Shown one piece after another: positions 8,687-19,400 of a stretch of 43,069 nucleotides of DNA. The position numbers and the translations under genes were made by a program. Source of the stretch: a virus; the IMG/VR virus record IMGVR_UViG_3300047297_000112, positions 1 to 43,069 of that record. One strand, 5' to 3'. The notes under the pieces were generated by a model, which was given only the letters and a program-made list of their open reading frames with translations, ran no database searches and had not been told where the DNA came from. Numbering within the stretch: the first letter of the stretch is position 1; each line of letters opens with the position of its first letter.

Positions 8687-9331
8687 ATGACACCAATCAC
8701 AGTACCCGACCTGACTCAAGCCACTCTTGAGGGAACAGGTGTCTTTGATGTTTTGATGCGAGCCAACAAAGCTCACCTTGAAGCAGAGTTCACTAAGGGC
8801 CGCATCAAAGGCTCTGAGTACTCAACGGTCTATCTGGGTTCGGTCACTCAGGTCATGCAAACTGCTTTGCAGTTTTTGCTGACCAAAGAAAAGTCCAGAC
8901 TCGAGAACGAGTTGTTGGAAAAGCAAGCCTTGCTTGTTGCCCAACAAACTGCAAACGCTGTGCTAGAAGGTGCAGTGCTTGTGGCTCAAGAATGCAAACT
9001 GCGTGCAGAGTTTGATCTGACCACTGCAAGTATTTTGAAGACCAACCAAGAAACTGCTTTGCTGTCTCAGAAGGTTGCTACTGAACGGGCTCAAGTCACT
9101 GCCCTGGGTGTGGATGACAACAGTGTCTTGGGCAAGCAAAAGACCTTGTACCAAGCACAGACAGACGGCTTCAAGCGAGATGCTGAGCAGAAAGCTGCCA
9201 AGCTTATGGCTGATACCTGGAACGTGCGTCGCACCACAGACGAAGCAACGGTGGCAGATGGAACCAACCAGCTAAATGATGCAGCAGTCGGCCGAGCAAT
9301 TGGAAAACTGTTGACGGGTATCGGGGCTTAA
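8687..9331 (+). CDS. Coiled-coil virion protein (unknown)
   Basis: A 214-residue, mostly helical protein. Residues about 65-165 form a long Gln/Ala/Glu/Lys-rich coiled coil (for example KEKSRLENELLEKQALLVAQ). A Gly-rich C-terminal tail (AVGRAIGKLLTGIGA) could be amphipathic. It has no enzyme motif. The ATG at 8687 has only a weak upstream GGATAG. A terminator lies after it and one lies two genes upstream, so it is in a small late transcription unit of virion genes. The layout suits a tail, tape or internal virion component, but the evidence is composition and position only. Confidence 0.6.
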   Translation: MTPITVPDLTQATLEGTGVFDVLMRANKAHLEAEFTKGRIKGSEYSTVYLGSVTQVMQTALQFLLTKEKSRLENELLEKQALLVAQQTANAVLEGAVLVAQECKLRAEFDLTTASILKTNQETALLSQKVATERAQVTALGVDDNSVLGKQKTLYQAQTDGFKRDAEQKAAKLMADTWNVRRTTDEATVADGTNQLNDAAVGRAIGKLLTGIGA

Positions 9332-9351
9332 AGGCTCACCTACTCAAACAG

Positions 9352-9374
9352 GGGAGCCAAGTGCTCCCTTTTTT
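9352..9374 (+). terminator. Intrinsic terminator
   Basis: Stem GGGAGC (9352-9357) with GCTCCC (9363-9368), loop CAAGT, then six T (9369-9374). It separates the coiled-coil protein gene from the 715-residue virion protein gene. Confidence 0.85.
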
Positions 9375-9397
9375 CATATCTGGAGTCAGGAGAGCAC

Positions 9398-11545
9398 ATG
9401 GGCATTTTCAGCAGCAAATACGTGACCACAGTTGGAACTGTTGTGTCCCGAGTGATCGACGATGACAAGATTATTGGGGCCGTGAAAAAAGGCTCATTGA
9501 AAGCCATCCTTCAAGACGGCAATCTGACTGATCACGTTCTGGAAGAACTGGTTACAGGCATCGGCGTCAAAGCCGAACGTATGTACGCCTACGCAGAAAA
9601 CCATTACACGCATGGTTTGCCTTCAGGTGAGGTGTACTCCTCTACCCAGGGAAGGCAACAGGTTGAGGCTGTCATTGAAGCTCTGGAAGGCCAACAGGTG
9701 TTGATGGAATATTCTCACTTTGGGCCTGCAAATGCATTGCATTTGGGTTGGCTCAAGCTGGTAAATGACCATGGGTACAACCAAGCCACCAATCAGATTG
9801 CTTCCTTGAGCGCACAAAAAGGTAAGCCGGTTTATTTGAAGAACTTGGTGGTTGTGGTTCCATCAAATCTTGTAAGCACCTTGGACTCAAGTGTGTTGGA
9901 GGCTTGGGGCACAGCAGCATCTGGTGGGTACACTCCTGAAGCGCCTGCCAATGAGCTTGAGTTTGCGGTAGCTACGCCATATGCTGTAAGCACCACAGCA
10001 ACTGAGATGTACGTGCTTGCCACCTATGTCTGGAAGGCTTCGACTTCGATTTGGGGAAATGTGTCAGAAGAAACCCTGGCTCTTTCTATCTCGGAGTACC
10101 CAAGCGATCCAGACTACTTTCAAGCAAAATACTTGGTCAATGGTCAAGCCAAATACTGGGTCTATCAAAACGACACTGGAGTCTATCCGTCACTTGATGC
10201 GGTGTTTGTTGATGCGCCTGTAGAAAACGGAAACTACTTCCCCTTCACTTACTTTCGGTACAACAAGCAATCCACCATCAGTGATAAAACAACCCAGGCA
10301 TACAAGACATCCAAAAGACTGGTGAAGTATCTTGGAATTGACTACGACTTGCTGGCAGACACCATTGATGAGAATCCTGATATTGCTGATGTAGAGCAAG
10401 CCATGATGGTCTTTGGCGTGCCGGCAGTTTCTACTAACAACATTGAGTGTCGGTACTTGTTTGACTACTTTAATGCCATGCATTACGCCATGGAGCCAAG
10501 TACGGCTGATAGTCGGTTGGAAGCCATCGCTAGAAGACTTACCTTCAGTCAAACGGCATCTAAGAATAGTGTTGTCATCAAAGACAATCAGTTCAAAATG
10601 GCTTTTGGTAATGACGGAATTTCAAAGCGAATGATTGCTGGCTCTATTGGAGCTGTTGGTTCGTATTCCAGTGGATATGAATCTGTTGACCTGCCTGAGC
10701 ACTTTTACAGACACCAGGTAGCTCCTGGCTTGTATGAAGAGGTGCGCGTCATCAATTTGAAAATGACGTACTACGTCTATGGAGACTACGCAACTACAGG
10801 CGATGAAACAGATGCAATTCTTTTGGTGCCAATTGATCAAAGCATCTCAAGCCAATACTCTATGGGCGATCGAGAGATTCTGTATTCCCGATCTTTGCAC
10901 TTCGTCTTCAACAGCCGAACTGTGACCAAACTCAAGTGGTATCAGACTGGCGTGTTCCAAGTCATTTTGCTGATTATTGCCGTAGTCATTGCCATGTATG
11001 ACGGTGGCTGGACCCTATCCACTGTGCTTAGTGCTGCTGGAATACAGGCGCTAGTCACTACGATCATCATCAATATTGTTGTTGGTGAGTTGCTCAAAGT
11101 GGCTTTCAAACTGTTTGTGAAAGTCTTTGGTGCTGACGTGGCAAAAATCATTGCCATTGTTGCCATTCTGTACGGCGGCTACCAGGCTTTCAAAGCTGGG
11201 TCAATTTCAGGTGCACCCTGGGCCAAAGAGCTTTTGGCAGTGTCTTCTGGTTTGTCCAATGCCGCTATGGCCTCAGACATGGCTGACTTGATGGATGAAG
11301 CAAACGCTTTTAGGCTTTTTGCTGAAGAGAAAAATGAACTATTAGAGGAAGCCAACAAGCTTCTTTCTAATAGCACTGCGCTAAGTCCTTTTGTGATCTT
11401 TGGAGAAGCTCCAGAAGACTTTTATAATAGGACCGTGCACTCCGGTAACATCGGAATCCTGGGTATCAATGCCATCTCCTCCTACGTGGACATAGCACTC
11501 ACCCTCCCTACATTGAATGACTCGTTAGGAGAAGAATATGTCTAA
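9398..11545 (+). CDS. Large virion protein with membrane segments (ejection-type, putative)
   Basis: A 715-residue protein with no enzyme motif that I recognise. Residues 1-510 look globular and beta-rich, with many Tyr, Ser and Thr. Three hydrophobic stretches follow: about 519-537 (QVILLIIAVVIAMYDGG), 549-570 (IQALVTTIIINIVVGELL) and 584-598 (IIAIVAILYGG). The C-terminus is helical and acidic, then becomes beta-like. A soluble virion protein with internal membrane-spanning helices fits one that inserts into the host envelope during DNA and vRNAP delivery; this is inference. The gene sits just upstream of two probable internal virion proteins and the vRNAP, which supports that role. It overlaps the next gene by 8 bases (ATGTCTAA), so the two are probably coupled. 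Confidence 0.6.
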   Translation: MGIFSSKYVTTVGTVVSRVIDDDKIIGAVKKGSLKAILQDGNLTDHVLEELVTGIGVKAERMYAYAENHYTHGLPSGEVYSSTQGRQQVEAVIEALEGQQVLMEYSHFGPANALHLGWLKLVNDHGYNQATNQIASLSAQKGKPVYLKNLVVVVPSNLVSTLDSSVLEAWGTAASGGYTPEAPANELEFAVATPYAVSTTATEMYVLATYVWKASTSIWGNVSEETLALSISEYPSDPDYFQAKYLVNGQAKYWVYQNDTGVYPSLDAVFVDAPVENGNYFPFTYFRYNKQSTISDKTTQAYKTSKRLVKYLGIDYDLLADTIDENPDIADVEQAMMVFGVPAVSTNNIECRYLFDYFNAMHYAMEPSTADSRLEAIARRLTFSQTASKNSVVIKDNQFKMAFGNDGISKRMIAGSIGAVGSYSSGYESVDLPEHFYRHQVAPGLYEEVRVINLKMTYYVYGDYATTGDETDAILLVPIDQSISSQYSMGDREILYSRSLHFVFNSRTVTKLKWYQTGVFQVILLIIAVVIAMYDGGWTLSTVLSAAGIQALVTTIIINIVVGELLKVAFKLFVKVFGADVAKIIAIVAILYGGYQAFKAGSISGAPWAKELLAVSSGLSNAAMASDMADLMDEANAFRLFAEEKNELLEEANKLLSNSTALSPFVIFGEAPEDFYNRTVHSGNIGILGINAISSYVDIALTLPTLNDSLGEEYV

Positions 11546-12095
11546 TTTCACGAATATGGCGGGCTACGGGCAAAGCTATCAACCATTGCCTCCATTTGCC
11601 ATGACCCAACCTGCAGCCTTGCCTGATTGGCGTACTGCAATGCAGCCTGTTCAGGCACCCATGATGTCAGCAGCTCCCGCAGTTGCTTCTCCAGCAATGT
11701 CCTACGACTCGTTTGGAAGCCCTGTGCTTGCCGGTAGTGCTGCTGCCATGAATGCTGATCCTACTGGCTTGGCTCAAGCACAGGTGGATTTGTCTACTGC
11801 TGGCAATGCACCTGGCGGTGGTTGGAACTGGTTTAGCACTCGAGACCAACAAGGCGTTCTTGGCCCTGCATTGCAAGGTGCTCAAACTCTGGCTGGCCTG
11901 TACATGGGCATGAAGCAGTATGGCTTGGCTAAAGACCAGTTGAACTTCCAAAAGGATTCGTTCAACAAGCAATATGCAGCTAACCAAACACTGACAAATT
12001 CTCGTTTGGAAGACCGTCAACGAGCTCGAGTTTCGTCAAATGCAGGGGCTTACCAATCGGTTGGTGACTACATGAATCAGAACGGGGTGAAATAA
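11538..12095 (+). CDS. Internal virion protein (putative, small)
   Basis: A 185-residue protein. The N-terminal half is Pro/Ala/Met-rich and probably disordered. A Gly/Ala-rich stretch is followed by a hydrophobic amphipathic segment (GALQGAQTLAGLYMGMKQYG in outline), and then a C-terminal helix of Gln/Asn/Lys/Arg character (LNFQKDSFNKQYAANQ) that ends in a VSSNAGAYQS-like motif. The arrangement resembles small internal virion proteins of T7-like and N4-like podoviruses that line the ejection channel. It is coupled to both neighbours: 8-base overlap upstream and TAATG downstream. The role is inferred from pattern and context. Confidence 0.6.
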   Translation: MSNFTNMAGYGQSYQPLPPFAMTQPAALPDWRTAMQPVQAPMMSAAPAVASPAMSYDSFGSPVLAGSAAAMNADPTGLAQAQVDLSTAGNAPGGGWNWFSTRDQQGVLGPALQGAQTLAGLYMGMKQYGLAKDQLNFQKDSFNKQYAANQTLTNSRLEDRQRARVSSNAGAYQSVGDYMNQNGVK

Positions 12096-13324
12096 TGGGC
12101 ACACCAATCACTTGGCAAAACATCGCTGCACCCTCGTTTGCTGATGCTAGTCGGGCTATGGCCTTGGCTCAACAGTCGATCACGGGTGCATTTGATGGCC
12201 TCAAAACCGCTGTTACTGACAACGAAGCTTTCAACAAAGAGCTGTGGAAGCGTCAGGACCAAGAAGCTACTCAAGACGCTCTGGGCAAGATCTACCAGGC
12301 TCAGTCCCTTGACCAGTTCAATGCACTGAACCAGTCAGGTGTGCTGGATCAGGCAACCGCTGCCAACGGTGCACGCATTGACCGAGCTGCTGTGAATGCT
12401 TTGCGTGACGGCCGAGTAGGCACGCTTCAGCAAAGAGAAAAACAAGGATGGGAGTTTGCCAATGCAGCTCTGGACCAAAAAGAAGCACCTGTGGTCGATC
12501 AGGTTAAGGGTTTGCTGGCTCAGGGCGACCTGGTTGGTGCCAAACCTTTGATTGCTGGTTTGAGTGCTCGTGGCCAGGCCAACATGCTGGGTGCTTTAGA
12601 TGCCCGTGAGCGCCTGCTCATTGAGCGTGCTCGTGGTGATACCGAGTTTGGCTGGAAAGGCGCCGATGAAGCCCAGAAACAAGCAAAGCGTCCTTTGGAA
12701 ATTAAGAAGCTTGAAGACGATCTTCTCAATGGTCCGTCAACCCGTGCGGCTCAGGCAGCTCAGATTCGTTTGGCAAACGAGCAAATTCTGACCAGTGCAG
12801 CCAATAGAGACCGTATTGAAGCGGAAGCTGAAAAAGCACGCGATCTGAAAAAACTTGGTGCTGCTCTTGACGGCAACATCTACAAGGAAGGTGTCTACAA
12901 AGATGCCGATTCAGTTGATATTGCCAAGCTCATGAAAGACACTGGAGCCGGTGGTGATAGCCCAGCCGACAACGATCAACGCAGGAAGGTTTTAGAGCGT
13001 ATCAACAAGTTGGCACAAACCGGCGTTGAATTGACCCAAGCCGGTCCAGATGGCAAGCCGATAAAGACAGTTGTTCCTTTGCCTTTGGGAGCAGTCAAAG
13101 CTGCATTGCTTGGCTCTAGTGATAGCACCCTTTCTTGGAACGAAGGGTACGCTGACAGTTTTGAAGACAACTTGAAGAAAAGACTCCAAGCTGTTTACAA
13201 CAAGCCTGGGGCAGACGGTAAACCAATGGCAGCAAACAAAGCTGCTGACGATTACCAGAACTTCTTAGCCATCATGCGGGGTACGGCAGAAATTGCACCA
13301 ACCCCTAGTACAAAACGAAAGTAA
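12095..13324 (+). CDS. Internal virion protein (putative, helical)
   Basis: A 409-residue, Ala/Gln/Lys/Glu-rich helical protein with no membrane segment or catalytic motif. The N-terminus (FADASRAMALAQQSITGAFD) resembles internal virion proteins that precede the giant polymerase or lysozyme proteins of podoviruses. Its ATG shares a base with the upstream stop (TAATG), and GGGGTGA just before supplies a Shine-Dalgarno. A strong terminator stands between it and the vRNAP gene. I infer that it helps package or eject the vRNAP, or forms part of the internal core; the sequence alone does not prove this. Confidence 0.6.
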   Translation: MGTPITWQNIAAPSFADASRAMALAQQSITGAFDGLKTAVTDNEAFNKELWKRQDQEATQDALGKIYQAQSLDQFNALNQSGVLDQATAANGARIDRAAVNALRDGRVGTLQQREKQGWEFANAALDQKEAPVVDQVKGLLAQGDLVGAKPLIAGLSARGQANMLGALDARERLLIERARGDTEFGWKGADEAQKQAKRPLEIKKLEDDLLNGPSTRAAQAAQIRLANEQILTSAANRDRIEAEAEKARDLKKLGAALDGNIYKEGVYKDADSVDIAKLMKDTGAGGDSPADNDQRRKVLERINKLAQTGVELTQAGPDGKPIKTVVPLPLGAVKAALLGSSDSTLSWNEGYADSFEDNLKKRLQAVYNKPGADGKPMAANKAADDYQNFLAIMRGTAEIAPTPSTKRK

Positions 13325-13355
13325 ATCGTTTTTAGACTTAAGAAGGAATCAAGAC

Positions 13356-13380
13356 AAAGCCGGGTCACTCCCGGCTTTTT
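13356..13380 (+). terminator. Intrinsic terminator before the vRNAP gene
   Basis: A perfect stem AAAGCCGGG (13356-13364) with CCCGGCTTT (13370-13378), loop TCACT, and a T-run from 13376 to 13380. The vRNAP ATG is 39 bases further on, so a short promoter may lie between, or the terminator only lowers readthrough. Confidence 0.85.
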
Positions 13381-13418
13381 CTTTAGAATAGCCCCATTCT
13401 CCAGGACAGAAAGTACAT

Positions 13419-16400
13419 ATGGCTGAATTTGATCTCGATGCCTACTTGAACAACAAGTTGGGCAATCCCAATCCAGGAAAGGTTGATGACGTTCTTCGAG
13501 CAAAAGATGCCAAGATTGTTGAGCTACAGCAATTTCGAGAAAACCTGGCCCAGAACACTGACAAAGCTTTGACTGCGCAGACTATTGTCAATGGCCGCAC
13601 TTGGGGCGAGTATGGTAAAGATGTTGCGCTTTCTGCCGTTCAGGGTTTGGACACTTTAGCCAAGCTTCCGGCTATGGCTCTTGACAAAGCTACCGAAGGA
13701 AACTTCTACGGCACTGAAACCCAAAAAATCAGTGCAATGTCAGACGAGCGAGAAAAGCTCAAGTCCGCTTTTGCACAAGCCAAGGGCCAGCAAAAAGCAC
13801 AAGCTGCAAAAGAAGCAGGTGAAGCAGCCAAAGCCTATGTGGGTGAAAGCGCACTGGGAACCGGTGCACAGATTGCTGCTGAGTTTGGTTCAGCTTTCTG
13901 GGAAGCCGCCAAAGATCCTGGCAGTCTTCCTGAGTTCTTGGCTCAACAAGTTGCTCAGCTGGGTGTCATGGGCAAAGTCGGCCGTGCATCAGAGCTGGCA
14001 GCTCAATCTGTTTTGAAAGCAGCTCCTGCTCTTGCAGCTACAAAGGCTGGCCAGGCTGCTGTCAGTCGAGTGGGTACTGCCGGCGCTGTTGGAACCGGTG
14101 CAGTGCTACAGGGTGTTGACGTTGGTTCGGACACCATGTCTCGTATCATGCAATTGCCTGATGGGGTGTGGGGCCAAAACCCTGAGTTTATGGCCCGAGC
14201 CAGTGAGATTGGTGCTCCCGCTGCCAAGCAGGAGATTGCATCTCGTTTGGCTTCTGAGGCAACTATCCAAGGTGCAGCAACTTCGCTACTGTCGGCTGCT
14301 CTGCCTGGTGGTACAGCCATTGAAAAAGCTGTTATGGGCAAATCCTTGGGTGGCATCAAAGCGATCCCCAAAGCGTTTGTGGGGGAAGCTGGACAAGAAG
14401 GCATTGAAGAAGGTACAGGCAAGTTCTTTGGCAATGCAGGCGTCAAGCAAATTGACTCGACTCAAGCGCTGTCTGAAGGCGTTGGTGCTGCAGCCGGTCA
14501 AGGTGCTTTCTTAGGAGGCGCTTTAGGCGGCGGCATCAATGGTGTGCAAACAGGCTTGAATGCGCTTGGCAACATTGGTTTGGAAAAACGTGAAAAAGAA
14601 GCCACTCGCTCAGAGGCCGTTAAAGCCGCGATCGAGTCAGGTAATGTCAGTGCCTTGGTTGATCCCAAAAACCCTGTCTATGCCCCAGATCAGGCCATTG
14701 CTGCACTGTTCGGCAACAGTCAGAAAGAAGGCACCACACCGGAAGGCAAGCAAGCCAATCTGGAACAAGCCTCCAAAATCATTTCTGACTTGGAAAGCCA
14801 ACGCACAAAAGCTGAGCAAGCCTACGCTACGGTATCCCCAGAAGGAATTGCGCAGTATCAAAATCAGCTTGCTGAAGCAGACCTGGCTGGCAATAAGGAA
14901 CTGGCTACGTTGTTGAAAGAGCAGCTTGCTGATGCCACCAAAGATACAAAATCGGCTGAACGGTTACAAAACCAAATCAACCGAATTGACGGTCAACTGA
15001 CTCGTGCCCGAGAAGTTCTGACTGCATTCAATCAACAAAACCAGTCTACCGACTTTGATGTTGACGCTGAAGTTGCCAAGATCACTCCTGCTGATCCTGT
15101 GGCTTCACAAGATGCTGCAAGCCGCATCATCAATTTGTCGATGGCCATCCCTGAGCGCCTGAATGCAACTGTGGCTGACTCTTTGGCTGCTGATAGTTCT
15201 AACGGCTTGTCGGAAAGCCAACGCACGTATTTGCGAACATTCTCTCAAGCCCGTATTGCAGAGAACTCATTGAAAGACATGGGCAAAGTCTCAAAGGAGA
15301 TTTACTCAGGCTCTGCTCCAAATGCCCCTGGCATCAAATACATTGGTTTGACAAACTACCGTTCCAATGTGACTGCAGCCCTGGCTGCTGGCAATCAATC
15401 AGCGGCAGACAATCAGTTGGGCATGTTGACTCGGTTTGAGGCCAATCACCAGAACAAAGCACAAGCTGCTTCGGAAGCATTGAGCGCATTTCAGCAAGAC
15501 GGCATTGATCGCCGCATTGTCCGTAATGCAAACGGAGACTGGTCTATTGAGCAAGGCCTGTGGGCTGACAATAAACAACGTGTGTTGAATGGTGGATTGA
15601 ACATCAACAACAACGCTGAAAAATTGGTTGCAGACACTCAGACTGAAGCAGAAGCAATCTTTAAGACTGCTGCTGAGTTGAAGGCTGCGTATGCAGTAAA
15701 GTTTGGTTCAACTAATGTCGTTGGAGCCAGCAATGTCCAGAACGTATCGCAAGCATCCGAAGGAATTCAGGGGACCAAAGAGAAGCTTCCAGCCGAAGCC
15801 TCGCAAGAAATTGGAACCACTGAATCAAGTGCAACTGCAAGAACCGATGGTGTTGCAGCAACGGTTGGAGGTGAGCCTCCGGCCTCTTCTGTGAAGACTG
15901 TTGCAGATGCTCCAGTTCAAGAGCAACAGCAGTCTACTGAGAGTACCAGCGATGAGACTGAACAGGCAACAGAGACTGTTGGTCTTACAGCACTCCAAGA
16001 AAAATCCCCGGAGGGGACTTCACACGATCAGAAAAAACTGGGTGATTTTTTTACCCAGTCGGTGGGTAAAGAAACTGACGGCTCCAAGCGTCCTTTGGTT
16101 GCTGTCAAAAACTTCATGTCAGCCGTCGCTGCTGGCACAGTCAAGATTGGCCAGTACATCAAAGACCAGAACTTGGGCGAAGGCTCCAAGCCAATGGCTT
16201 GGGCAAAGTTTGTTGAGAAGGCTGCAGCCTGGGCACCGATCATTACCCGCAATCTGAAAACCGGAGTAGATCAACGGTTTCACTATCTGAACCCGATTTT
16301 GTTGATGCAGGTGTTAAGTGCCGAAGGAAAATCAACAGCTGAGATTGAAGAGAACGTCAAGACAGCGATTGCTGCTGCAGTGTTTGGCTACACTGCTGAC

Positions 16401-19400
16401 CAGGCAGGCCGACCAGAGCTCAACGATGACAAAGCCATCAACGGCATTCTGGGTCGAAGCAAAGATTCGCCTGTCAGTCCAGATGCCAAGGAGCTGCTTG
16501 CCAATGTCGGTGTTTACCAGTCTCAAGTGATCGACTCTCTTGGCTCGGCTGTGATGGATGCGCTGGGCTTGAAACTGAACCCAAATGCTTCTCAAGACAT
16601 GCTGGCCAAGATGCGTGTATCTTTGGGTGGGCATGCATTGAAGCTGATGGAAGACACTGGTTTGTTGGTTCGCAGCGACATGACCAATGGTGAGATGAAC
16701 CGCCTTCGCAGCGAGAACCTGTTTGAAGACAGCGAATCTGGAAACCAAACCAATGAGGCGGTTTCCTTTTCGGACAGCATCAAAGGGCACATCTTCTTCA
16801 AACTGGCTCGAGACAAAGCAGGTGAACCTGCCGGTGCAGCCAAAGAAATTGCCGATGCAATCAAAGGCTCTCAGAGTTTGATTCAGAATCTGTTTGGCAT
16901 TGAGTCGAGCATTGCATTCCCAAGCCTTACTCCAGCAAAGGGCCTGCAGAAAGAGTCTGACACTGGCATGGGCTTGCCTGGCTTCATGAAGAAAGTCTTC
17001 AAGCTGAACCAGTCTCGTCCTTGGAAAGTCAACAAGGATCCACTGACTGTGCTGAGCTTCTTCTCTGAAGAAGAAGGCATGGCCATGGCCGGCATTGAAG
17101 ACTCGAGCGAGCACACTCACCGACGCAACTTCAACAGCAAGCGTGCCAAGAACGATGGCCTGAGCCGCGAGTTTCGCAACTTTATGGAGTTTGTTGGAGA
17201 GCTGGCTACCAGTGAGAAGAAACTGGATCAGGAGTTCTACCTGAACCAGGAAATGTGGAAGCAGCAGCGTTCTGGCTATAAGTCCACCACTGTCAATCCC
17301 AACACCAGCAAGATCGTTCGTTGGCTCGTGGCTCCTGACAGCTGGAGTACCGAGATCAAGTTGAACGATGAGGCACAGTTGCAGTCCTTTATGCTGCGTG
17401 CATCGGAAGGCTTTGGCATCAAGCCAGAGAAAGCAGACAGTCAAAAGGCTGTCGATGATCTGGCCAAAGTGATGCAAGACCCAACGATGCAAGCTGCAGT
17501 CAAAGCATTGCAGGCTGTGTTGTTTTCAAAGGATGCTCAGCTGTCCGAACAGCAACGCATGGCCATCATGGAAGCGGTGACGGCCGGCAAACAGAAGCTG
17601 CATACCTTGGCCTCGTTGATTGCCTATGCACGCTACCAGCAAGCTGTGGACACCAATGCAGAAAGCTTCACTACCAATCTTATGGGTGAAGTGGACGGTG
17701 TGTCTAACGGATCGATCCTGAACTCGATCATGTACGGTGCTGCTGCCACTGCAGAGCAACTGAACACGCTGCTGGAGAAAGGCGGTATCTACACGCTGGG
17801 CAGCAAGTTCAACCAGTACAACCTCTGGAGAGGTACGCCTGGTCATCAGGACATCTACGAGTCCAACGCTCAGGACTTGCACACCTACGTCAACTCGATG
17901 CCCGAGAGCACTAGAGTTGTGACAGCTGCGATCTGGAATACTGCTGGTTCTCCGATCAACGCTGCACAGGAAGCAACGAAAGACGGCCGTGATTTGTTGA
18001 AGGGGCCGATCAACCCGCTGAACTATGGCGGGGGCTTTAAGAGCATCATCGGCAAGATGGCCTACAACTACGTGGACACCATCTACGAGAAACTCGAAGG
18101 CTTTTCACGCAAAGGCGCTGACCAGGCTACTGTCTACGAGTTCGTTCGCAATGTGAACGTGCTGCTTGCTGCTGGCCGTGCACCTCAAATGCCAATCGGC
18201 AAACCTATTGCCTACTACTTGGGCTACACGCTGTCCAAGGCACAGGAAGCTGCACTACGTAAAGCCTACTCCGAGACGATTGGCGTGGCTGCAAAGGAAG
18301 TGGTGGGAACCAACTTCAAGCCATTCCTGGATAGAAGCAAGCTGGTGACGCAGACCGTCAACCTGACTTATGGTTTGTACGAGGCGATCTACAACGCTTC
18401 TCGTGAAGCGATGATTAAGGAGATGGGCATCCCGATGAAGAGCGGTGAGCCCATTCACGATCTAACCGTGGCTCAGGAAGTGGAACTGACTGAACGCCTG
18501 AAAGACATCCTGCCTGTGATGCACACGGTGATGTCCAAGGACGAAGGCTTTGTCGAGAACGGCATCTTGCTGGCCAAGAAAACCCGCAAGCAGAACAACG
18601 CTGCACCGTACAAGGTGGTGGTGGGTTTTGGTTCGAAGCTGAAGAACGATGCCAGCCAACTGACTGCATCCGGTCGATCTACAGTACAGACCGATCCTGG
18701 TGTGATCGCCATCTCTGGTACGACGCATGCGTTGGACAGTGCTGTCTCCCATGCAGTGCAGGAAGCCAACCATGTTTTGAACAACCACGATGCTGTGGGT
18801 GCTGGCATCAATGTGCTGGGCGAGTCTGCTCAGTTGCTGAACAAGAACACCTGGTCCAAGACGCTTAACTACTCTCCGTTGAACGAAGCTCACGATGCAC
18901 TGATGCGTGTGGTTCAAGGCATTGTTGCCATGGATCAGCGTGGTGAGTTGACGCCTGAGATGAAGGCAGCGATCAAGGACAAGCTCAAGGAGCTGTCCAA
19001 GAAGAATCGTGGCAGCAAAGTCGAGTCCATTGTGGACACCACTGCGTTCAACATCTTCAACGAAGCCCTGGAAGCCAACCGCATCAAGTTTGGTGCGATG
19101 GCTCAATGGGTTGTGGTGGATCAGTACGCCATGGACGGTGGCAGCTACCAAGTCACGGATGCCGATCGTCAGGAAGCCCAGAGCCGGCTGGATGCGCTAA
19201 GCCCTGTCCGTGCAGAAGCTGATCTGCAAGCCCTGAATGCGCTGGCTTCTTCTTTGTTTGGCTCAGGAGCCGTGAGCGCCGCGCCGGTTGCACCGGCAGC
19301 GGCTGCTCCCAAGGCGACTGTGACCAGTTTGTTTGGTGCAGTAGGTACGCCTGCTATTGCCAGCGACCAGGATCTGGTCGAGTTCTTTGAGACCACGCCG

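Noticed and set aside
18333-18374. RSK...LTYG in the vRNAP taken as polymerase motif B with a lost catalytic Lys
   Set aside because: A proper R-x3-K-x7-YG motif with the right distances exists at residues 1524-1537, so the later YG is a coincidence and the enzyme looks intact.
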